Below, in pieces: positions 10,280-20,789 of a stretch of 64,000 nucleotides of DNA. Where the stretch lies: positions 911,501 through 975,500 of the forward strand of contig JAHDVF020001466.1 of NCBI GenBank assembly GCA_022606425.2, in the 5' to 3' direction. Made by a program: the position numbers and the translations under genes. The notes beneath the pieces were generated by a model. The model was not told the origin of the DNA, searched no databases, and saw nothing but the letters and a program-made list of their open reading frames with translations. The stretch is from Lepidostoma basale. Taxonomy: Eukaryota; Arthropoda; Insecta; Trichoptera; Lepidostomatidae. Numbering within the stretch: the stretch's first letter is position 1; every line of letters begins with the position of its first letter.

Positions 10280-11916
10280 GTTTTCTAGGCAGGATTTCTT
10301 CTTCTTCTGACTCTTCCTTTAAAATTACCTTGGATAATCAGTTGTGTCACTTTGTATTATCGTTTCTCAAAACTCTCACATCACTTGTTTTGGGGAAAAA
10401 ATCCTGTAATGTTATAGGTCTATCATTGCTTTGAAACAAATGAAATCGACTTTTAATCTTTGGCACAAAGTCACTAAAGTGAAATCACCACGGTAAACTC
10501 TGTGCGAGAGAAATAAAGTATACACAATCCGCGATGAGTATACTGTAAAAAGCTGTTCAAAAAGAATTATGATTTAACACCGAGATTCTTAATTAAGTTG
10601 TACAAATTAGAAGGTAGGTCTCCAAGCCTCAGAGCGCATTGGAAATACGTGGTTAATTACTAATTGTGTATATTTTTAAACAGAGAAGTTAATTAAAACT
10701 GACCATGAAACTCTGAATTAGGAAAGCAGATATACCTATTTCTATTATAACTTAAGTTTACCTACACAAATTAGATACAATACGACCAATGTAAGCTGAC
10801 AGTCCATTGTAAATTAATGATTTGTTTATGTTATAAAGAACAAACAAAATATTAATATGTTTAATGCATTAATGAAACATAGCACGGCAGTATCTAAATG
10901 ATACATTATTATACAATATATACAGATTGATTTGGAATTATTTTTTTCTTTTCAATATCATACAGGCTGTATATCGAAGAATACGATTAACATGATTTTT
11001 TTGTACGTATTAATGGTATGATATCAATAAGTCAATTCTAAATGACACATTATAATATTTTCAGATTGAATTTACATATATTTTTTTTATTTAAATTTCA
11101 CACATCCTGCGTCTTGATAACTTAGTAAGACAAACATTTAACTAACGGTGGCGTCATTATTGGCGCCATTTTTGGTTATGTTCCTAATTCAATGATAAAT
11201 TGAAAAAAAAATGTGTTGTTATTCAATCTGTTATAATATCCTAATATTTTATTATAAATTAAATTTTTATGTACCTACATATATTAATTGTATAATCATA
11301 GTCCCATATTTTCCAATTTATAATGGTCGTGGTCTAGTTGAGTTCAATAAATTCACTTTATAATTTATAGATGTTGGTACTAGTTGGGCTATACACCTAA
11401 GTTAAAAAAATGGCTGACTTATAATTATTGTAACAGGCAAAATATTGGATAAACTTAACGCGATGAAACTTAATTAATGTAATTTAGTATATAAGAGTAC
11501 TTACGTATATTTTTAAATATTTTTGCAAGTGGGTACTTACGATTTTGGTGATTGTCAGTGGGTTGTTGTTGCCACATTCTTGAATATTAATATATATAGT
11601 TGACACATACCTGTAACAAAATAAATAAAGTATATTAGTACAATAAATAATTATATAGTCATCAAATTGGTAAAATTAATTTGTAAACATAGTCTGATTT
11701 TAAAAATAAGTTCTTGAAGTAATCAAGATCAAGAGAGAATATTTATCACTAGAAGGAACATTCATACGAAATAATGAAGTCTGTTTGAAGATTTTTTATC
11801 TGCCAATATCTAAGATACATTATGAAGGTCATTAGAAATATTTTTTACATAATAACATTAAAAGTAAAAAATATCTGTATAAAATTTCACAACCTTCACA
11901 TGACAATAAAAACAAT
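10280..11916. other. AT-rich intergenic
   Basis: No ORF, repeat family or RNA gene seen over about 1.6 kb. Confidence 0.5.
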
Positions 11917-12215
11917 AAACCATTACCATGTTTCTATGGAAGAGTAGGTAGAAATAATGGACCTCCATATTACTATTTCCTGACACACTGCTTTAGTTTC
12001 CTTCACATTCATACAGCAAGACTTACACGCACGTCTATTCTTCCGACTTCTAATATGGCCGAACATTAAAATTTGACTAAATTTCTCTACTTACTTTTCC
12101 ACTCATTTTTTCATCCATGCGTTTCATATACCTATCCAAACCAACGCAGTGATCTTTTCATAATTCTGTTCATTAAACTTTCTTCCGCTCTACATTCCTT
12201 ACACAAACGTTTACT
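11917..12215 (-). pseudogene. RTE-like 3' end fragment
   Basis: The reverse complement encodes degraded pieces of the RTE C-terminus (the WRSI.. end, ACKSCCMNVKE-like, FGYMKRM-like, then the N..L/YKNC-like block). The (GTTA)n tail is missing or eroded. Confidence 0.65.
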
Positions 12216-12254
12216 TGCTAAAATAAACTACACTATTGTATATGTTACACAAAA

Positions 12255-12478
12255 CATAACTAACTAACTTACTAACCATCACGCCGTCTCCCCGAACGCC
12301 ACACTGTTCGGTCCTGACATACTTCTATCGATTCCTCTACATTCATACATCTTGTCATGCACGCACGTCGATTTTTCCGACTTCTCACGTGACCGACATT
12401 CAATCTTTGATTGATTTGATCGTGCCACGTGTTCCTCGGCCTTTCTCTATTTCTAGCTCGTTCCCGCCGTTTCCATAT
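12255..12478 (-). pseudogene. RTE-like 3' end fragment
   Basis: A CTAACTAACTTACTAACC tail, GCCGTCTCCCCGAA, then ~65 decayed codons up to the GRP..TW region. The GGGGTAGGCAG segment is deleted relative to its relatives. Confidence 0.8.
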
Positions 12479-12984
12479 AGGTACCTTCTATTATATTATA
12501 CGCCCATAGAAAAATAGAAAGAAAATTTAATTGTGCCTATTTGTTGAGGAATGATAAATTGTATAAAGTATATGGTAGTAGCTTGAGTATAATAAATAAT
12601 AAATTATTAAAACTTAGCAGTTTTGAATAATAGCTTATATTTCATTTGGCTGCGGCCGAGACGGTGTCTTATTGGCGAACATAAATTAATTTGAAATGAG
12701 TGCATTTTATTTCTTTATTAAAACGTCTCGGAATAGGAGCTTATTCTTAAAATTCCGGTTTTGTGGGCTCACTATCAGAGTTCAACTGTCGGCGGGACCA
12801 AGATCACGAATGACTTTACCCTTTGCGAGCGGTGATCCATGAACAGCGAAATAATAAATAAATAAATATATAAAACTTTCATATTAAATAAGCTGACCAA
12901 AAAATTCAGTAATTAATAATTCATAATAAATAATTGAATAAAACGATGTTTTTTTTACTACTTCCACTTTTGTCTTTATTTCTA
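12479..12984. other. Intergenic, no gene
   Basis: AT-rich with a small GC-richer piece at 12.77-12.83 kb. No motif recognised. Confidence 0.4.
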
Positions 12985-13030
12985 CAGCGACCGGTTTTGC
13001 CAGGCTCGCTGGTATCAACAGACATCATAA
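12985..13030 (-). repeat. Degenerate hammerhead-like motif
   Basis: The minus strand reads TTGATAC, a CCAG/CTGG hairpin, then AAAACCGGTC. Order and spacing resemble the other hammerhead-like repeats, but two core positions are changed. Weak call. Confidence 0.3.
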
Positions 13031-13190
13031 TTAGGAAAAAAACGACAGACAATCATAATTAGAAAAAAAAACTAATACAGGTAGGTAGGTACTTGCAAAA
13101 AAGAAACCGTACAATTTAATTACATAACATAAAAATGAGTATTCGAACATTATGGTATAATTGAATTTACGTATCTTCCTTTTTTTTAAA

Positions 13191-13350
13191 CTACTAACTA
13201 ACTAACCATCACGCCGTCTCCCCGAAAGGGTAGGCAGAAAGAATGGACTGTCACACTTTTACTGATGCGGCACTCCATCCTTCTCTTTTCGCCCCGCGGG
13301 AGACGCGGTGTGATGGGTTGCGAACCTCATCGCCACCAATAGGCATCTCC
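13191..13350 (-). mobile_element. Composite SINE-like family Z (5'-truncated copy)
   Basis: The first ~75 bp (plus-strand order) are the RTE 3' tail in reverse complement: CTAACTAACTAACCATCACG, then GTAGGCAGAAAGAATGGACTG. Beyond that it switches to a GC-rich non-RTE module (GACGCGGTGTGATGGGTTGC, AACCTCATCGCCACC). The same junction recurs at 45.9 kb and 62.0 kb, so it is a family structure and not a chance insertion. Confidence 0.75.
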
Positions 13351-13406
13351 TTTTTTTAATATATCTTTTTTTTAAATAATTTTTTACTAAATTGTATGTA
13401 AAAGTT

Positions 13407-13424
13407 AGTTAGTTAGTTAGTTAA
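13407..13424. repeat. Orphan (GTTA)n tract
   Basis: Four GTTA units without an adjacent RTE coding tail. It is either a residual retrotransposon tail or an independent microsatellite. Confidence 0.6.
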
Positions 13425-13429
13425 ATAAA

Positions 13430-14014
13430 TTTTAATAATGTTTACCGTACAATTGAGATTACCTTAGATACACTCAATCAAAATTAAATTCATGTAAAAT
13501 TGTAATTTGCAGGTTTACCTACAGTTTAAAATATTTATTATTAATTAGAACATTGATAATTTATGAATATTCATTAATGAAACATGATGACTACGTTGCA
13601 ACATTATTAATCATCAAAAGTTTTTTTTTAATAAATAAAAAAGCACTTTATATTATATACGAGTACAACACATAAAGCTTTTCTATTTATTCGAATGTGA
13701 ATCCACAACACAAAGTGAAGGCGGATATAGAAGAAAAAAAATTTGCTTTAATTTGTTTCTTTATTAAGTATATATTTTTAATCGCCTTCCAATATATTAA
13801 TATTCGCCTTAAACGCGATAAGCAAGAACTTATCTAAATTTGTTTTTATATAAATATCATTTTAAATAAATGTTATTTATTTTCAAAATAATTAAACCTC
13901 CAAGTAGTTTCTGTTGATTTTGTATTTATACATATTTACAGATAATAATAAAATTCAGGAGCGTAGCTGATTTATTAATTTATTCGTTGATATCTATAAC
14001 GAAAACATGTTTAT
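13430..14014. other. AT-rich intergenic
   Basis: No features recognised. Confidence 0.5.
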
Positions 14015-14016
14015 TT

Positions 14017-14263
14017 ATTCACGGTACGCACCATCCAAAAGGTTAGACCGGTTCTCGAGCTTCCCTCCAGTTTGAATCGAGCTCCGTAGGGCGTCCATGT
14101 TTTCCCACTTCTTTACCAACCGAGTATCGCTGTCCTTGACTAACGAATCGCCGCGTCCCCCTCGCACGCGCTGCTCCAAGGCGGCCAAACGTGTTTGGCT
14201 CTCGCTCGCCGCGGCGAGCATACTGCGCATGCGTCCCCACAGAGCTCGCGACGCGGCGGCCAT
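14017..14263 (-). CDS. Candidate host first coding exon, product unknown
   Basis: From the ATG at 14263 an 82-codon frame runs to a stop at 14017. The protein begins MAAASRALWGRMRSMLAAA, is Ala/Arg/Leu-rich and partly helical (ESQTRLAALEQRV could form a short coiled coil), and then becomes polar (LVKKWENMDALRSSIQTGG). The ATG sits in a CCAATATGGCCGCC context. A plausible splice donor, ATG|GTGCGT, lies at 14031, fifteen bases before the stop, so the frame may be an exon spliced to the left rather than a complete gene. GC and CpG content is far above the flanks and no repeat family matches. I do not recognise the protein. It could also be a non-coding CpG island with a chance ORF. Confidence 0.35.
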
Positions 14264-15080
14264 ATTGGATTCGGATACAGTCGGACTGCTTTTAGGAAAT
14301 GCAGGCAAGTTTTTGTGAGTTTCTCTGCATTGTTTTTCAATTGCATATGAAAGATTTTGCATTTAATTTGGTATATTTCAGTGAAAAGTGATGCCCTTAA
14401 TGCCAGCTGTGTTTTTGTTAAGTGTTTCGCATTCCAACTCTTGCGCGTTCGCAATATTCTGCGTTCTTATTTTTTGTTTTGGTACGGAAATTATCTTTCA
14501 ACTACTGTATATCGTTCCAAAATGCAATTATTTTGCAGAACGTTTGATACAATGTATTTAAAAAAAAAACACTTTGATAACTTCACTTTTGGGCACTTAC
14601 CCTTCTGTCAAAAATGTTCAGAAAATATTCGTTAAATATATAGGTATTTTAATGCACGTAAGATAACATGAAATAACCATTGAATTGTTATAAAAATATC
14701 GTGTTATTAGATAAGTTAATGATATATTTTTAAAGTGAAGAGTTTTTGGTTAAACAGTGAAAACGTTCATTAAGCGTAGAAGCTAGAATAAAGAGTGATA
14801 GAAATATCAATATTCGAAATAGAATCCATTAAGATTACGGCGCGAGACGAGACATCGTTGAGATTGAATGCGGTTGTTCAGTAAACTTGTCAACGATCTT
14901 GTTTCAAAATAAACCGGGAGAACCTAACATTGTAGACACTAAGTGTGTGAGAAAATCCATCTTTAGACGCCATCACACGCATGCGCTTTGATGCCGAAGT
15001 AATTTATTGGGATCGGAAAAGTACTCAAAGCTTTCCCGCCTCCAAACTATCCCCTGGCCGGACGTTTCGCGCGTGAAATT
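14264..15080. promoter_or_regulatory. CpG-rich region upstream of the candidate exon
   Basis: It holds scattered CpG-dense pieces (14830-14870, 14960-15080) and a CGCATGCGC-type NRF1-like site near 14978; another (TGCGCATGCG) lies inside the exon at 14224. This would be upstream of a leftward transcript starting near 14.3-15 kb. No TATA box is clear. The promoter role is inferred from composition and motifs only. Confidence 0.3.
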
Positions 15081-16975
15081 TATGTTTATATTATTTTAAG
15101 TAAAATGTTTATTTAATAATGTTGACAAGTTACGCACGCTTCCTTGATAGTAAACACGTTGAGAATAATAATGACAATCCAGCATTTTCATAAAATGAAA
15201 GCTATTTATATATAAAATATATTATAAATAATATTAATAACTATGCATTTTTAAACCAGTACAAATTGTTCTAAAAAATAAATATTTCCATATGTATTTT
15301 TAAAGTTTTATAATCTTAACCATGTAGGTGAAGGCTCGCATGGTTACCAACTATAGTAACCTATTTTCAGGAATATTTTATAGAGTATAAAATATTATTA
15401 TAGTACCTACCTACATATGACTTTGTTAGCTGAAGGAATTAAAATAATATGTTTAAAAATATGTCAGTTAATCGTTTCGTTGATAGGAACTTATACAAAT
15501 ACCTACCTACTTGTATAAAAAGTGAATACTAAATTTAGCAGATATATGAAAAGTTAATTTTTAATTAAACTTATTACAAAAAAAATTATAAAATCAAAAG
15601 GAAATTAAAAACAAATAAATGACTTGTTTGAGCGACCGAATAATGTTTGTACTTGGGTACCCAATATCCGTGTCTTTTGGTTTCCCGAGATTATTGCAGA
15701 CTCCATCTTCAGAACAAATGATATTGAAACTGCGACGACTTCTGAAACGTCGGTCAAAAATGATACTAAGAGTCACGGATTTATCGATTTCTATCAACCG
15801 TGAATATCACAGCAAAAAATATATTGCTCGAGAAAAACTCTAAATTAATTTTGCACATGACCATAAATCATAAAAGGCATAACAATTAAATAGACATTTT
15901 GTGAAACTAAATAACAAAAACTTTCACCGATTTTATGGTTCATCTTTGCAAAGTGTTGCCTTAAAAACTTTATGACATATTCAATTGTAAACAAATAATA
16001 AAAAACAAAAAAAGAGCCGCATCTTTTGTCAAAGCATACTCTCCATTTTTTGAAGTAGAAGAAAGCGATTTCTGAAAAATGTGGCAACTTTCTAACGCGC
16101 TTAGAAGGCTACCCCAGGGGTGCATTGAACTTCATTGTTCACCCCTCTAATTCTCTACCCTTACAATACTTTCTAAGTTTTCAGGCGCAGATGTTCCCTT
16201 TTTAGGCCCTTTAATGGTGCTTACGTACCTATTTTTTATGAAAAAAATGTAATTTAACGCAATTTACAACATAAACTTGTTGTTATTGAATGTCAAGGAG
16301 AAAATAATAATCAAATAAAATTGTTGAATTTTAAAGAAATTTCTGTATTATATAACATTATATAAACACTTTAATAACAAAGAAGGACGATTCCAATAGT
16401 CGTAATAAATAAATTTAGGTTTGAATAAATATTAACTAAATGTTATTGAAATAAAACAGTATTACCAATTTAATTTGTTGCACTCAAATACTATAAAAAA
16501 TATTATCTCCTTTTATGTAAGAAAGTAGGTATGTATATTATTTATATATTATATATTTTTTATATATTTAAGAAATAATTACAATTTAAATAACGGTTAT
16601 AATTTAAGAAGGTGCCTACCTTATTTATCAAAATAAAATATACACTATTATTATTGAATTAGGTATCTTCCTATATTTTAAAGATTATAGGTATTTTTAT
16701 TTTTTATAATTTTATGTTACACTTCACGGATTCAATATTTAATTATGAATTAAAACGAATTTGTAACTACCATAAATAATGAAAATAAATGAACATTTTT
16801 TCTTTGTTAATAAATACCTATCATCTATAAACATTGAAAGTAATACCTAACCAGTCTATGATAATACAAAATATAATTTATTTACTTAGCTGAATTGGTA
16901 AGTATGTGATCATTTTAAATTTTCAGAATATGAATTCTAAATTCAGATTTTAAAATAGTACTTGAATTGAGAATA
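15081..16975. other. AT-rich intergenic; weak hammerhead-like piece at 15.65-15.72 kb
   Basis: No gene seen. On the minus strand near 15.70 kb CTGAAGATGGAGTCTGC and a downstream GGGAAACC recall a PLE-type hammerhead, but core spacing is not convincing. ORFs at 15.6-16.1 kb look like chance frames. Confidence 0.35.
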
Positions 16976-17125
16976 AAGCTTCTTATTTCAAAAGCCCGTG
17001 TTCTGGCTCCGCCTGTTTCCCGCGCCTGCCGCGCATGCGCGCCGCCGACGGCACACGAAACGAATGAGCGCCGTCGGCCATTGCGCACATCAAAATGGCT
17101 CCATTATTTTTATTCCGAATGGTAT
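16976..17125. promoter_or_regulatory. CpG island with NRF1-type palindrome
   Basis: A sharp GC-rich island inside AT-rich DNA. It holds GCGCATGCGC at 17031-17040, a perfect match to the NRF1/Ewg palindrome, and a 9-bp inverted repeat (GCCGACGGC at 17044-17052, GCCGTCGGC at 17070-17078). CAAAATGGCTCC follows at 17090-17101, resembling a YY1/Pho core. No ORF of credible length is present. It is probably a promoter or enhancer of a gene outside the visible exons. Confidence 0.4.
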
Positions 17126-18128
17126 ATTAAACCGTATTTACTTTGGTTGATTAACGTTTAAATAAATTGATGTTATGGCTGTGAATTAGAGCTTTATTTG
17201 TTTTATGGTTTGTTTTGTTTTAATAAACTGGTTAGAATTTATTTGGGTACTAAAAGTCATTGATGCCTTCATAAATATGCACGTGACAAGTGTGCTACCG
17301 TGGCTTTTATGGTTTTGCCTATAATACTTAGTGCGTTATCTCATTTTTATGGTTTTTAAATTACTGCGTAAGTGTAATAAAATTATTTTAATACTTTTGT
17401 AAGACAAATTAACTTAATTTAGTTATGCGAGTTCGTAAATTAGTATCGGCAATAAAGCGTAATCAAACAAGCGAATAAAATACGTTCGTTTGTTTAGTTA
17501 ATACTATCAGGGGAGGTGTGTGGGATTTATTTATATTCAGAATGTATAAATATGTACTTTAAAATGTACTGCATTATAAAATCTAATTTCTTAACCCAAA
17601 CAAACGAAAATATATTTAAAAAAATACTAATACAGTAAGTACCTACTTAATGACTAGGTATATTTTTATAGCATTTTAAAAATTGATTGTTTTTAATTTG
17701 TTAAAGGTTTATGGGTCTTATAAATATAAAAGGATGCATATATCTGAACATTTTAACTTGCTTGCCGATTCCATGCTTTACGAGCTCAAGATATTTTTTT
17801 ATTTCAAAACAAAATACAATGCAATACAACAAGAACATATAGGGTGAAATAAGTAATAACAGCCTACTAGAATCAGAGAAAAGATAGATTGTAGGTACAT
17901 ATGGAAATTTAAAAAATGGTAAGGAAGGTAGACGTTAAAGATGTGAATGGAATGCGAAATACAATGATATCGTGAAAATAACACGAAAAAAATTAAGTTG
18001 TCAGGGTGTATGGCGACCCATCCTTTTGGTATTTTATTTAAAACATTTTAATACCATATCTAAGACTACTTACATGAAATAATGCATGAAAATTGTGATG
18101 GAATTAGTTTTAAATGGTTATATAAATT
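17126..18128. other. AT-rich intergenic
   Basis: No features seen up to the Penelope-like insertion. Confidence 0.5.
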
Positions 18129-18140
18129 ATGCTGGATATT

Positions 18141-18926
18141 CAGAAATATTTTTCGGGGTGAAACCGTGTTCCCTCTCGTCAAGCTCCACCAACGTTTCGG
18201 AGGCCCTTGCGGCCTCCATCATCAGGGTGTTAGAAATTCGGCTATTCATAACTTAGAATATATTAAGAAATGGCGAAAAAGAAAGAATATATAAGTAGAT
18301 TATGAAAGATAATAATATATCTATGAAATCAGAAGAAAAAATTAAATCCGAATCTAAATAACTCAGAAGAAAAAATAATACAAGATATAAGTAACAAAGA
18401 GAACCTAGACTCAAAAGAAAATACAAGATATAAGTAACAAGGAGAAAATAAAACTCAAAAGAAAATACAAGATATAAGTAACAAAGAGAAAATAGACTCA
18501 AAAGACAAGACAACAAATAAATACAATAAAGCAAGAGAATAAAACAAAGTTAGGTACAACCGAATACCTAGTTGTGTAGTGTGTAAGTGTGTATTTAGCT
18601 TCTACTTGGCGATACCGTGCCGTAAGCAGACAGCTGTCAAATATGAAGTGAAAGTGGTGACGTGTCGTGAATCGTAAGAAATTCCGATGTAAAGGGGAAA
18701 AAACCCAAAGGGGGGTTGTGGTAATTAAGTGTAATACTCGTAATTACGTCGAATTCTCTGGACAATGCCAAGTTTAGAAAGTTCTTAAGAAAAGGAAGGT
18801 TGTAAAATTAAACATTTCAAAGGAATAAGATAAACTTATATAATGAAAAGAAAGAAAGTTTAGTGGCGAAATTCACTAATTGAGTGTTTTACGAGTATTA
18901 ACTCGTGAAGTTTTTTGTAATATAGG
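18141..18926 (-). repeat. Left inverted arm of the Penelope-like element
   Basis: Reverse complement of 19960-20745 (paired coordinates sum to 38886 throughout). It carries the antisense end of the endonuclease ORF, so the apparent first ~15 codons of the long frame at 18880 are antisense of its own C-terminus and not a real N-terminus. Confidence 0.92.
18187..18229 (-). ncRNA. Hammerhead ribozyme-like motif, left PLE arm
   Basis: Mirror of the motif at 20657-20699, read on the minus strand with all core residues intact. See that entry for the structure. Confidence 0.6.
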
Positions 18927-20010
18927 TGGATATTTCTCTTTCATGGGTGAATACTATGAACAGGTTGAAGGTGTTGCTATGGGGTCGCCATTATCTCCGG
19001 TGATCGCCAATTTTTTCATGGAAAACTTCGAAAGTACAGCCTTAGACACGGCTACCCTAACCCCCAAAACTTGGCTCAGATATGTTGACGACGTCTTCGC
19101 TATCTGGCCCCATGGGAGAAAGGAATTAGATGTGTTCTTGGACCACTTGAATTCTTTACATCCTCTCATACAGTTCACCATGGAGCTGGAGAATGATAAA
19201 ACTCTTCCTTTTCTCGACGTTGAGGTTCGAAGACTAGCCGATGGTGGACTGGGACACAGAGTGTACAGGAAACCTACCCATACTAATCGATACTTGCATG
19301 CTAATTCGCATCATCACCCTTCGCAAAAGAGAGGCCTGGTTAACACTTTGGTTACCAGAGCAATTCGAATCTGCGAAGAGAGTTCGATTAAGGAGGAACT
19401 GAATACACTCACCGGTGCTCTCGAGTCCAACGGTTACTCCAGACGACAGATTAACCAAACAATATCTGCAGTTTCTGCCCCACGAAAAGACAGGGACGAG
19501 GAAATGTCAACGAGAGGTCTGGCTTTTCTCCCGTACGTTAAAAGCGTCACGGATAGAATTGCCAAGGTCTTAAGAAGACATCACATCAAAACTGTTTTTG
19601 GTACGGGCTCGAAGATTGTCAACTTTCTCAAGTCGCCTAAGGACAGAGATCCTTTGGAGACTGACGGAGTGTATCGTCTTAGCTGTCAAGGGTGTGATAA
19701 AGTGTACGTTGGCCAGACAGCACGTATAATCACTAAACGTGTGAACGAGCATAAAAGAGCTTGTAAGCACGGTCACCCGGATAAATCAGCCATAGCTGAA
19801 CATTTTCTTGATACTGGGCATTTCTTTGGTTTTGAGCCTACGGTACTAGGCAGGCCCAGAAATCACCGCGCACGCCTCATCAGTGAGTCGATAGAAATCT
19901 ATAAACATCCCAATAACATAAATAGAGATGACGGCCTCCAACTCAAGTCGGCATGGTTCCCTATATTACAAAAAACTTCACGAGTTAATACTCGTAAAAC
20001 ACTCAATTAG
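18880..20010 (+). CDS. Penelope-like reverse transcriptase (C-terminal part) with GIY-YIG endonuclease, 5'-truncated
   Basis: An uninterrupted frame of about 376 codons. Codons before 18927 come from the inverted arm and are artefactual, and the frame opens at TTG, so there is no native start. The genuine part begins with YFSFMGEYYEQVEGVAMGSP, the RT segment before the catalytic motif. The YVDD box is at 19081-19092 (residue ~68), then the LPFLDVEV and VYRKPTHTNRYLH blocks typical of Penelope-like elements. From residue ~262 comes a GIY-YIG nuclease: GVYRL, a CxxC (CQGC), VYVGQT, the R..NEHKR helix, and SESIEIY. Usual PLE proteins are roughly twice as long, so the N-terminal half is missing. 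An open frame with identical arms suggests a young insertion, probably not autonomous. The enzyme would nick DNA and prime reverse transcription at the target. Confidence 0.9.
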   Translation: MSVLRVLTREVFCNIGGYFSFMGEYYEQVEGVAMGSPLSPVIANFFMENFESTALDTATLTPKTWLRYVDDVFAIWPHGRKELDVFLDHLNSLHPLIQFTMELENDKTLPFLDVEVRRLADGGLGHRVYRKPTHTNRYLHANSHHHPSQKRGLVNTLVTRAIRICEESSIKEELNTLTGALESNGYSRRQINQTISAVSAPRKDRDEEMSTRGLAFLPYVKSVTDRIAKVLRRHHIKTVFGTGSKIVNFLKSPKDRDPLETDGVYRLSCQGCDKVYVGQTARIITKRVNEHKRACKHGHPDKSAIAEHFLDTGHFFGFEPTVLGRPRNHRARLISESIEIYKHPNNINRDDGLQLKSAWFPILQKTSRVNTRKTLN

Positions 20011-20745
20011 TGAATTTCGCCACTAAACTTTCTTTCTTTTCATTATATAAGTTTATCTTATTCCTTTGAAATGTTTAATTTTACAACCTTCCTTTTCTTA
20101 AGAACTTTCTAAACTTGGCATTGTCCAGAGAATTCGACGTAATTACGAGTATTACACTTAATTACCACAACCCCCCTTTGGGTTTTTTCCCCTTTACATC
20201 GGAATTTCTTACGATTCACGACACGTCACCACTTTCACTTCATATTTGACAGCTGTCTGCTTACGGCACGGTATCGCCAAGTAGAAGCTAAATACACACT
20301 TACACACTACACAACTAGGTATTCGGTTGTACCTAACTTTGTTTTATTCTCTTGCTTTATTGTATTTATTTGTTGTCTTGTCTTTTGAGTCTATTTTCTC
20401 TTTGTTACTTATATCTTGTATTTTCTTTTGAGTTTTATTTTCTCCTTGTTACTTATATCTTGTATTTTCTTTTGAGTCTAGGTTCTCTTTGTTACTTATA
20501 TCTTGTATTATTTTTTCTTCTGAGTTATTTAGATTCGGATTTAATTTTTTCTTCTGATTTCATAGATATATTATTATCTTTCATAATCTACTTATATATT
20601 CTTTCTTTTTCGCCATTTCTTAATATATTCTAAGTTATGAATAGCCGAATTTCTAACACCCTGATGATGGAGGCCGCAAGGGCCTCCGAAACGTTGGTGG
20701 AGCTTGACGAGAGGGAACACGGTTTCACCCCGAAAAATATTTCTG
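19960..20745 (+). repeat. Right inverted arm of the Penelope-like element
   Basis: Covers the last ~17 codons of the ORF, the 3' UTR and the hammerhead region. A further 32 bp (20746-20777) lies beyond the arm before the TSD and is unique to this side. An ORF-like frame in this arm (20352-20633) is duplicated exactly on the other arm, is Leu/Tyr/Phe-rich low complexity, and is not considered coding. Confidence 0.92.
20657..20699 (+). ncRNA. Hammerhead ribozyme-like motif, right PLE arm
   Basis: Order: CACC (helix I 5' strand, 20657-20660); CTGATGA (20661-20667); one extra T; a 7-bp helix II GGAGGCC/GGCCTCC with loop GCAAG; GAAA (20688-20691); a 2-bp loopless helix III AC/GU; U17 at 20695; GGTG (20696-20699) pairing with CACC. 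All conserved core positions are present. A minimal helix III is known for Penelope-element hammerheads, and an extra base after A9 is known from the CChMVd viroid hammerhead. The predicted cleavage is after 20695. Activity is inferred and may require a dimeric form because helix III is so short. Confidence 0.65.
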
Positions 20746-20789
20746 TATATGATAACCGTGGAAATTTACGTTCTTACATGCTGGATATT

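Larger units (their letters stand above)
18129..20789 (+). mobile_element. Penelope-like element, head-to-head dimer with 12-bp target-site duplication
   Basis: The 12-bp ATGCTGGATATT is present directly outside both ends (18129-18140 and 20778-20789). Inside are two inverted arms, 18141-18926 and 19960-20745. They pair in constant register at every point checked, and a 94-codon stretch translates identically from both arms, so they are essentially identical. The right half (18927-20777) is the sense element, with part of the reverse transcriptase, the GIY-YIG endonuclease and the 3' UTR. The left arm is a copy of the last ~0.8 kb in inverse orientation, starting 32 bp short of the right-hand terminus. 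Hammerhead-like motifs lie near both outer ends. One TSD around the whole structure argues for insertion of the dimer as a unit. Confidence 0.9.

Noticed and set aside
15594..15843. Hammerhead-like CTGAAGATGG and GAAACC words near 15.7 kb as a ribozyme
   Set aside because: Distance and pairing between the two words do not allow a proper helix II and helix I; at most a decayed relic.
18880..18926. N-terminus of the long Penelope frame
   Set aside because: These codons come from the antisense of the element's own 3' end in the left arm and the frame opens at TTG; they are not native protein sequence.
20352..20633. 93-codon frame duplicated exactly in the two PLE arms, tempting as a conserved small protein
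   Set aside because: The identity comes from the inverted duplication of the UTR; the translation is low-complexity Leu/Tyr/Phe with no domain and the two frames are mirror copies of one sequence.
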